Source of the DNA: Caldilinea sp.
GTDB lineage: Bacteria > Chloroflexota > Anaerolineae > Caldilineales > Caldilineaceae
Direction: 5' to 3'
DNA length: 9,962 nt
Assembly: GCA_026389955.1 (NCBI GenBank)
Contig: JAPLGY010000346.1
Coordinates: 1-9,962, forward strand
In this document: piece by piece, positions 6,032-9,962 of the stretch
Position numbering within the stretch: the first letter of the stretch is position 1
How the letters are laid out: each line of letters begins with the position of its first letter
Translations under genes and position numbers: made by a program
Notes under the pieces: generated by a model
Databases searched by the model: none
Told to the model about the DNA's origin: nothing
The model's input: the letters and a program-made list of their open reading frames with translations, nothing else

Positions 6032-7201
6032 ATGCGGATTACAGCGATCACGCCGATGGTGCTGTGCACCCAATGGCGCAATCTGGTCATGCTCAAAGTG
6101 GAAACCGACGAAGGATTGGTGGGCCTGGGAGAAAGCCGCCCCATCAACAAAGTTGACGCTGCCATCGGCTATGTGCGAGATGTGGCCGACCGCTTTGTGA
6201 TCGGGCTGGATCCTTTCGACATCGAACTTTTGGTCAAACGGCTGACCGTCGAAGACTATGGAAGACCCGGCGAGGTGGCGATGACCGGCCTGGCCATGAT
6301 CGAGATGGCCTGCTGGGACATCATCGGCAAGGCGCTCAACCAGCCAATCTACCGGCTGCTGGGCGGAGCAGTGCGCCAGCGCATCAAAGCCTACGGCAAC
6401 GGCTGGTACACCGTCGAACGCACACCCGACGAATTCGCGGCGGCAGCCCGACGGGCTGTGGCCAAAGGCTACCGAGCCCTCAAATTTGACCCCTTCGGCG
6501 CTGGCTACTATGAGGCAGAACGCGCCGAAAAGCTCAAGATGATCAGCCTGGTCGAAGCTGTGCGCGACGCGGTCGGGCCGGAGGTCGAGCTGCTGATCGA
6601 AATGCACGGCCGCTTCAACCCGGTGACCGCGATCGAAATGACCCGCGAGCTGGCGCCGTTCAAACCTGGCTGGGTCGAAGAACCGGTGCCCCCCGCCAAT
6701 ATCCCGGCCCTCAAAAAAGTTGCCGATGCGGTGGCGCCGCTCGGCGTTCCGGTCGCCACCGGGGAACGCATACATACGCTGCACGAATACCGGGAAGTCC
6801 TGGAACTGCAGGCAGCCGATATTCTGCAGCCAGACATCGCACATTTCGGCGGGATTTTTAACACCAAAAAACTGGCTGCCTGGGCAGATACCTACTATCT
6901 GCTGATGGCGCCGCACAATGTCGGTGGCCCCATTGCCACCGCGGCCGCCCTGCATCTGGCTGCCTGCACCCCAAATTTCAAAATTCAGGAGAACTTCAAC
7001 GATTTCGACGAACCGTATGTGCTCGCCTCTGCACCCGGCCTGCCGCCCTTCTCGGAGGGGTTTTTTGCGCTGCCAACCGGTCCAGGGCTGGGGGTCACCC
7101 TGGATGAGGCCGTCGTGGCCGAACACCCAGAACAGCGCATCCACTTCAACCTTTTTGCCGAGGACTGGCACAAACGAAAAGCGCGCATGCGCACAGAGTG
7201 A
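6032..7201 (+). CDS. Sugar-acid dehydratase, enolase superfamily (gluconate/galactonate dehydratase-like)
   Basis: This 389-residue member of the mandelate racemase/muconate lactonizing enzyme group binds Mg2+ and removes a proton next to a carboxylate. It has an N-terminal capping domain (about 1-115) and a barrel. Candidate catalytic residues are Lys151 in 'ALKFDPFG', metal ligands Glu190 ('IEMHGRFN'), Glu216 ('EEPVPP') and Glu245 ('GER'), His192, Asp268 ('[11 protein letters not shown]') and His295 ('APHN'). The His after the first ligand and the late Asp/His pair are the pattern of galactonate and gluconate dehydratases. The 'NGWY', 'KFDPFG' and 'HGRFN' segments recall, from memory, the archaeal gluconate dehydratases of the non-phosphorylative Entner-Doudoroff route. 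The exact sugar acid is not determined. The ATG has AAGGAAG (6017-6023) with 8-nt spacing. It heads the second group of + strand genes, and a sugar role fits the neighbouring glycosidase. Confidence 0.85.
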   Translation: MRITAITPMVLCTQWRNLVMLKVETDEGLVGLGESRPINKVDAAIGYVRDVADRFVIGLDPFDIELLVKRLTVEDYGRPGEVAMTGLAMIEMACWDIIGKALNQPIYRLLGGAVRQRIKAYGNGWYTVERTPDEFAAAARRAVAKGYRALKFDPFGAGYYEAERAEKLKMISLVEAVRDAVGPEVELLIEMHGRFNPVTAIEMTRELAPFKPGWVEEPVPPANIPALKKVADAVAPLGVPVATGERIHTLHEYREVLELQAADILQPDIAHFGGIFNTKKLAAWADTYYLLMAPHNVGGPIATAAALHLAACTPNFKIQENFNDFDEPYVLASAPGLPPFSEGFFALPTGPGLGVTLDEAVVAEHPEQRIHFNLFAEDWHKRKARMRTE

Positions 7202-7250
7202 ACTGGCCCGTGCACCGCACTCGCGACTGAGTTCAGACTGGAGCACAACG

Positions 7251-7727
7251 ATGCACGATTCAAGTCCACAAATGCGTCTGCCCGTGCAGCGCCGCTACCC
7301 GACAGCCCCCTTGGTCGGCGTGGCAGCTGCTGTTTTCGACCCAGCAGGCCAGGTGCTGCTGGTCCAGCGCGGGCGTCCCCCGCGCGCAGGCAGCTGGGCG
7401 TTGCCCGGTGGGCTGTTGGATCTGGGTGAATCGCTGGTCGACGGCGTACAACGCGAGCTGCGCGAAGAGTGCGGTGTCGAAATCGCCGTCGGCACCGTGG
7501 CTGGCCTCTTCGAACCGGTGACGCGCGACGCCGCAGGAGAGATCGAATACCACTATGTGGTGGTCGATTTCTGGGCCAGCTGGGTCAGCGGCGAGGCGCT
7601 GGCCCAGGACGACGCCGCAGCGGTTGCCTGGGTCCCCCTCGATTTCTTGAACTCCTATGCGATCACCGCCGAGACCCATCACTTGATCGAGCGGGCCCAT
7701 GCGCTGTGGACCGCCAGCCGGCTGTAG
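7251..7727 (+). CDS. Nudix hydrolase
   Basis: This 158-residue hydrolase cleaves nucleoside diphosphates linked to another group. A complete Nudix box GX5EX7REUXEEXGU runs from Gly54 to Val76, with Glu60 and the REL-REEC core at 68-74 providing the metal-binding glutamates. The strand '[18 protein letters not shown]' before it and 'WALPGGLLD' at the start of the box are typical. The later part '[12 protein letters not shown]' resembles ADP-ribose pyrophosphatase-like members, but substrate cannot be assigned: ADP-ribose, oxidised nucleotides and other substrates are all possible. The ATG at 7251 is chosen because the Nudix fold begins soon after it and GGAG (7240-7243) precedes it by 7 nt; an open frame continues upstream but lies inside the dehydratase gene. 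It lies 49 nt after the dehydratase stop and 31 nt before the next start, so it is probably co-transcribed. Confidence 0.92.
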   Translation: MHDSSPQMRLPVQRRYPTAPLVGVAAAVFDPAGQVLLVQRGRPPRAGSWALPGGLLDLGESLVDGVQRELREECGVEIAVGTVAGLFEPVTRDAAGEIEYHYVVVDFWASWVSGEALAQDDAAAVAWVPLDFLNSYAITAETHHLIERAHALWTASRL

Positions 7728-7741
7728 AAGCGCTGTAGAAG
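7721..7741 (+). repeat. 11-bp tandem repeat at the Nudix stop codon
   Basis: GCTGTAGAAG occurs at 7721-7730 and 7732-7741, separated by one base. The first copy contains the TAG stop of the Nudix gene; the second repeats it in another frame in the spacer before the next gene. It looks like a small slippage duplication with no clear function. Confidence 0.8.
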
Positions 7742-7758
7742 AACGGACATCCAACCGT

Positions 7759-8877
7759 ATGAAACCGACGACTCCTGCTCCTGTCCCCCCCCCTGCCCCG
7801 TTTGAGCTGGGGCTTTATTCGTTTGCCGAACTGACGCCTGACCCCAAAACCGGCCGGCGGATCAGCCCTGCCGAACGTGTGCACAACCTGCAGGAGAGCA
7901 TTGAGCTGGCCGATCAGGTCGGGTTGGATGTCTTTGGGCTGGGCGAACACCACCGGGTCGAATTTGTCGCCTCGGCACCCGCTGTCATTCTGGCAGCCGC
8001 CGCAGCCAGAACCCGCTCGATCCGCCTGTCTTCGGCGGTGACCGTGCTCAGCTCGGACGACCCTGTTCGCGTCTTTCAAAATTTTGCGACCCTCGACCTG
8101 ATCTCGAACGGCCGTGCCGAAATCATTGCAGGACGGGGCTCGTTCATCGAATCGTTTCCGTTGTTCGGCTACAACCTGAACGACTACGATTCGCTTTTTG
8201 CCGAAAAACTGGAGCTGCTGCTTGCGCTGCGCGCAGAGGAGACCCTTTCCTGGTCAGGCCGCCACCGGCCAGCGCTGCAGACCCAAAGCATCTACCCCCG
8301 CCCTGTCCAGAAAAAGTTGCCGATCTGGGTGGCCGTCGGCGGCACGCCACAGTCGGTCGTGCGGGCTGCCACCCTGGGGCTGCCGATGGCACTGGCCATC
8401 ATCGGCGGCATGCCCGAACGCTTTGCTCCTTTCTTCGACCTCTATCGGCATGCCGCCCGCCAGGCTGGCCACGACCTGGCCCAGCTGCCGCTGAGCATCA
8501 ACTCGCATGGCTTTGTGGCCGACGACAGCCAACAGGCGATCGACGAGTATTACCCGGCAGCGATGACGGTGATGGGCCAGATCGGACGAGAACGGGGCTG
8601 GGCCCCGATGACCCGCCCCCAGATGGAACAGTCACGCCTGCTGCGGGGGGCCGATTTTGTGGGTACCCCCGAAGAGGTGATCGAAAAAATTCTCTTTCAA
8701 CATGAAATTTTTGGCCATCAACGTCTGCTGATCCAGCTGGGGGTCGGCACGGTCGAACATCGCAAAATGATGCGGGCGATCGAACTGTTGGGCACCGTGG
8801 TCGCCCCCACGGTGCGCCAGGAAATTGCCCGGCGGCAGCAAAACCCACACCCCCTGCCCTGGCAGGCACCAGCCTGA
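7759..8877 (+). CDS. LLM-class flavin-dependent oxidoreductase (luciferase-like monooxygenase)
   Basis: This 372-residue TIM-barrel enzyme belongs to the bacterial luciferase-like family, which oxidises small organic molecules using reduced FMN (or F420 in some branches). Family marks in order are '[15 protein letters not shown]' (51-65), the '[20 protein letters not shown]' strand at 85-104, and '[20 protein letters not shown]' (110-129), which lies near the flavin phosphate. Later come '[16 protein letters not shown]' and a C-terminal '[12 protein letters not shown]' segment, common in this class. The substrate is unknown. The first 14 residues are Pro-rich and probably disordered. ATG 7759 is taken as the start because open sequence further upstream lies in the Nudix gene and its spacer; its ribosome site is weak (GAAGAACGGA, 7738-7747). 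It lies between the Nudix gene and the nuclease-like/Tudor gene, and I see no mechanistic link among them. Confidence 0.92.
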   Translation: MKPTTPAPVPPPAPFELGLYSFAELTPDPKTGRRISPAERVHNLQESIELADQVGLDVFGLGEHHRVEFVASAPAVILAAAAARTRSIRLSSAVTVLSSDDPVRVFQNFATLDLISNGRAEIIAGRGSFIESFPLFGYNLNDYDSLFAEKLELLLALRAEETLSWSGRHRPALQTQSIYPRPVQKKLPIWVAVGGTPQSVVRAATLGLPMALAIIGGMPERFAPFFDLYRHAARQAGHDLAQLPLSINSHGFVADDSQQAIDEYYPAAMTVMGQIGRERGWAPMTRPQMEQSRLLRGADFVGTPEEVIEKILFQHEIFGHQRLLIQLGVGTVEHRKMMRAIELLGTVVAPTVRQEIARRQQNPHPLPWQAPA

Positions 8878-8893
8878 GCCAAGCGAGTTGCAC

Positions 8894-9631
8894 ATGCAGA
8901 CCTACACCACTGTCAGCGCCTGGCGCGAACTTCTGGCCCGTATTTTTAGCGGGTTCAGCGAACAAGACAACGTCAGCCCCCCCTGGCTGGTCAACCCCAG
9001 CACCCATCGCCGCCTCAAACTGGACAAGTTCTACCCCGAGATCGCCCTTGCCATCCGTTTCGTCGGGCTCACCGCACGCGGACAGGGACGCAAAAGCGAC
9101 CTCGAAGAGCTGGAAAACGAAGAACGCGAGCGTGTGCGGGCAGAACTCTGCCGCACCCACGGCGTGCATCTGGCCACCTTCGACCCGGCAGAAGAGCTGG
9201 TCAAACAGGTGGACGGACTGCTCAGCGTGATGGCACGCGCCAGCCGCTCGCTGGCCCAGAGCGAACGCCCCGATCCCGAAAAGGCACGGTGGATGCCAGC
9301 CCTGGCGGCCGCCCGCAGCCGGGCCGAACAGCTGCGCAGCCGGGTCGCACGCGCCCCAGAGCAGATGCTGGAAACCCTGGCAGCCAGCTGGCGAGACCGC
9401 GATGCAGCCCTGGCCGTCCAGCTCAACCTCCCCGCCGACCCTGCCACCGAAGTGTCGTGGGTGTTGACCCCCGGCGAACGGCTGCGCCATGCCCGGTTCG
9501 GCGACGGCGTGGTCACCCGAATCGACGGCAGTGGCCCAGAGGCAACGGTGACCGTTTTGTTCGACGCCGCCCAGGAACGCACCTTCCAAGCCAACCTGCT
9601 GGCCGGAAAAATCGAAGTCCTGCCCTCCTGA
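8894..9631 (+). CDS. Nuclease-like N-terminal region joined to a UvrD/PcrA-type Tudor domain
   Basis: This 245-residue protein has no family name I can give. Residues 192-244 ('LTPGERLRHARFGDGVVTRI' onward, ending 'GKIEVL') match the C-terminal Tudor-like domain of UvrD/PcrA helicases, which contacts RNA polymerase in PcrA; no helicase motor is present. Residues 28-97 resemble VSR/PD-(D/E)XK-type endonucleases: 'WLVNPSTHRRLKLDKFYPEI' has a candidate catalytic Asp44, then 'LAIRFVG', then a charged helix ('EELENEERERVRAELC') leading to 'HGVHLATFDP'. In active relatives the 'AIRFVG' position normally carries an acidic residue; here it is Arg55, so cleavage activity is doubtful. Residues 100-180 are helical and rich in Ala and Arg. 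The start is 16 nt after the monooxygenase stop, without a strong ribosome site. A DNA repair or transcription-coupled role is a guess from the Tudor domain. The nuclease resemblance is weaker than the Tudor match. Confidence 0.75.
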   Translation: MQTYTTVSAWRELLARIFSGFSEQDNVSPPWLVNPSTHRRLKLDKFYPEIALAIRFVGLTARGQGRKSDLEELENEERERVRAELCRTHGVHLATFDPAEELVKQVDGLLSVMARASRSLAQSERPDPEKARWMPALAAARSRAEQLRSRVARAPEQMLETLAASWRDRDAALAVQLNLPADPATEVSWVLTPGERLRHARFGDGVVTRIDGSGPEATVTVLFDAAQERTFQANLLAGKIEVLPS

Positions 9632-9635
9632 ACGG

Positions 9636-9962
9636 CTACAACAGCGCCGCCGGCAGCGCCGCGCGGCGCGGGTAGCTGCTCTGTGCCCCCGGCGATTGGA
9701 CGCTGATCGCCGCAATCGCCTGGGCCCGCTCGATCGCCGCAACGATCGGCACCCCCTCTGCCAGAAAAAAGGCGAGGCTGCCCACAAACGCATCCCCTGC
9801 CCCGGTGGTGTCTACCGCCGTGACCAGAGGGGCAGCGACATGCACCTCCTGGAACTCGTCCACATAAAGACACCCTCGCTCCCCCAAGGTGATCAGCGCC
9901 GCAGCCGCCCCACGACGCCGGAGTTCCGCAGCCGCTCGACGTGCATCTTCGATCGAGTGGAC
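9636..9962 (-). CDS. rbsK: Ribokinase (PfkB family), C-terminal part, 5' truncated
   Basis: Reading the - strand from the window edge gives 108 residues to a TAG at 9636-9638; the N-terminal part lies beyond 9962. Ribokinase phosphorylates D-ribose to ribose-5-phosphate with ATP in the cytoplasm. The segment '[15 protein letters not shown]' is the family ATP-site strand. '[20 protein letters not shown]' contains the PfkB signature, with the GAGD anion hole and catalytic Asp. '[15 protein letters not shown]' is the ribokinase-type C-terminal end with the monovalent-cation region, which favours ribokinase over fructokinase or adenosine kinase. It converges on the nuclease-like/Tudor gene with a 4-nt gap, leaving no room for a terminator between them. 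A sugar kinase role suits the glycosidase and dehydratase in this window, but it belongs to a separate transcription unit. Confidence 0.88.
   Translation of the reverse strand, partial: VHSIEDARRAAAELRRRGAAAALITLGERGCLYVDEFQEVHVAAPLVTAVDTTGAGDAFVGSLAFFLAEGVPIVAAIERAQAIAAISVQSPGAQSSYPRRAALPAALL

Noticed and set aside
4322..7246. Very long open frame of 974 codons on the - strand opposite the glycosidase and dehydratase genes
   Set aside because: It mirrors the codon frame of two well-identified + strand genes with strong C/G third-position bias, spans their promoter region, and its protein is low-complexity Gly/Val/Ala/His-rich sequence without any motif.
9656..9669. 14-bp perfect GC palindrome GCGCCGCGCGGCGC near the ribokinase 3' end
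   Set aside because: It lies inside the ribokinase coding sequence (Pro-Arg-Arg-Ala region) and consists only of G and C in a GC-rich genome, with no T-run. Chance plus codon choice explains it.

Overview
The window is a gene-dense, GC-rich piece of a bacterial chromosome. Nearly all genes lie on the + strand, with one truncated gene on the - strand at the right edge. The promoters look like sigma70 promoters. Codon choice strongly favours C or G in third positions. The mix of genes (a two-domain Sua5, long-chain flavodoxin, FtsH, GH1 glycosidase, an archaeal-type sugar-acid dehydratase, a luciferase-like monooxygenase and a ribokinase) would fit a Chloroflexota bacterium of the Anaerolineae/Caldilineae type. 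That assignment is an impression from protein style, not a demonstrated result. No rRNA, tRNA, CRISPR array, insertion sequence or phage gene was seen.

Layout. Bases 1-406 are the 3' end of a Sua5-type threonylcarbamoyl-AMP synthase. A promoter inside its 3' end (379-407) reads into a leader with a strong 12-bp hairpin (436-473) and then a flavodoxin gene (505-1047). Bases 1048-1369 hold no established gene. They contain a hairpin after the flavodoxin gene, a cluster of TCCTT/AAGGA half-sites on a good promoter, and a leader with a possible 27-codon ORF that overlaps the next start codon. From 1370 a tight operon runs ftsH (1370-3325), a two-TM membrane protein gene with an apparent 1-base frameshift (3327-3991), a dCMP deaminase (3988-4482) and a GH1 beta-glycosidase (4472-5866). 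The junctions are a 1-nt gap, a 4-nt overlap and an 11-nt overlap.

A second transcription unit probably starts at the promoter and inverted repeat at 5863-5904. It carries an enolase-superfamily sugar-acid dehydratase (6032-7201), a Nudix hydrolase (7251-7727), a luciferase-like flavin monooxygenase (7759-8877) and an unusual protein joining a nuclease-like N-terminal region to a UvrD/PcrA-type Tudor domain (8894-9631). A ribokinase gene (9636-9962, incomplete) converges on it with a 4-base gap.

Functionally, the window mixes housekeeping (tRNA t6A modification, membrane proteolysis, nucleotide metabolism) with sugar use: the glycosidase releases sugars, the dehydratase acts on sugar acids and the ribokinase phosphorylates ribose-like sugars. 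I see no clear evidence of a new defence or mobile system. The points most worth a second look are the nuclease-like/Tudor fusion, the frameshifted membrane gene behind ftsH, the repeat-rich ftsH promoter with its leader ORF, and the flavodoxin leader hairpin.
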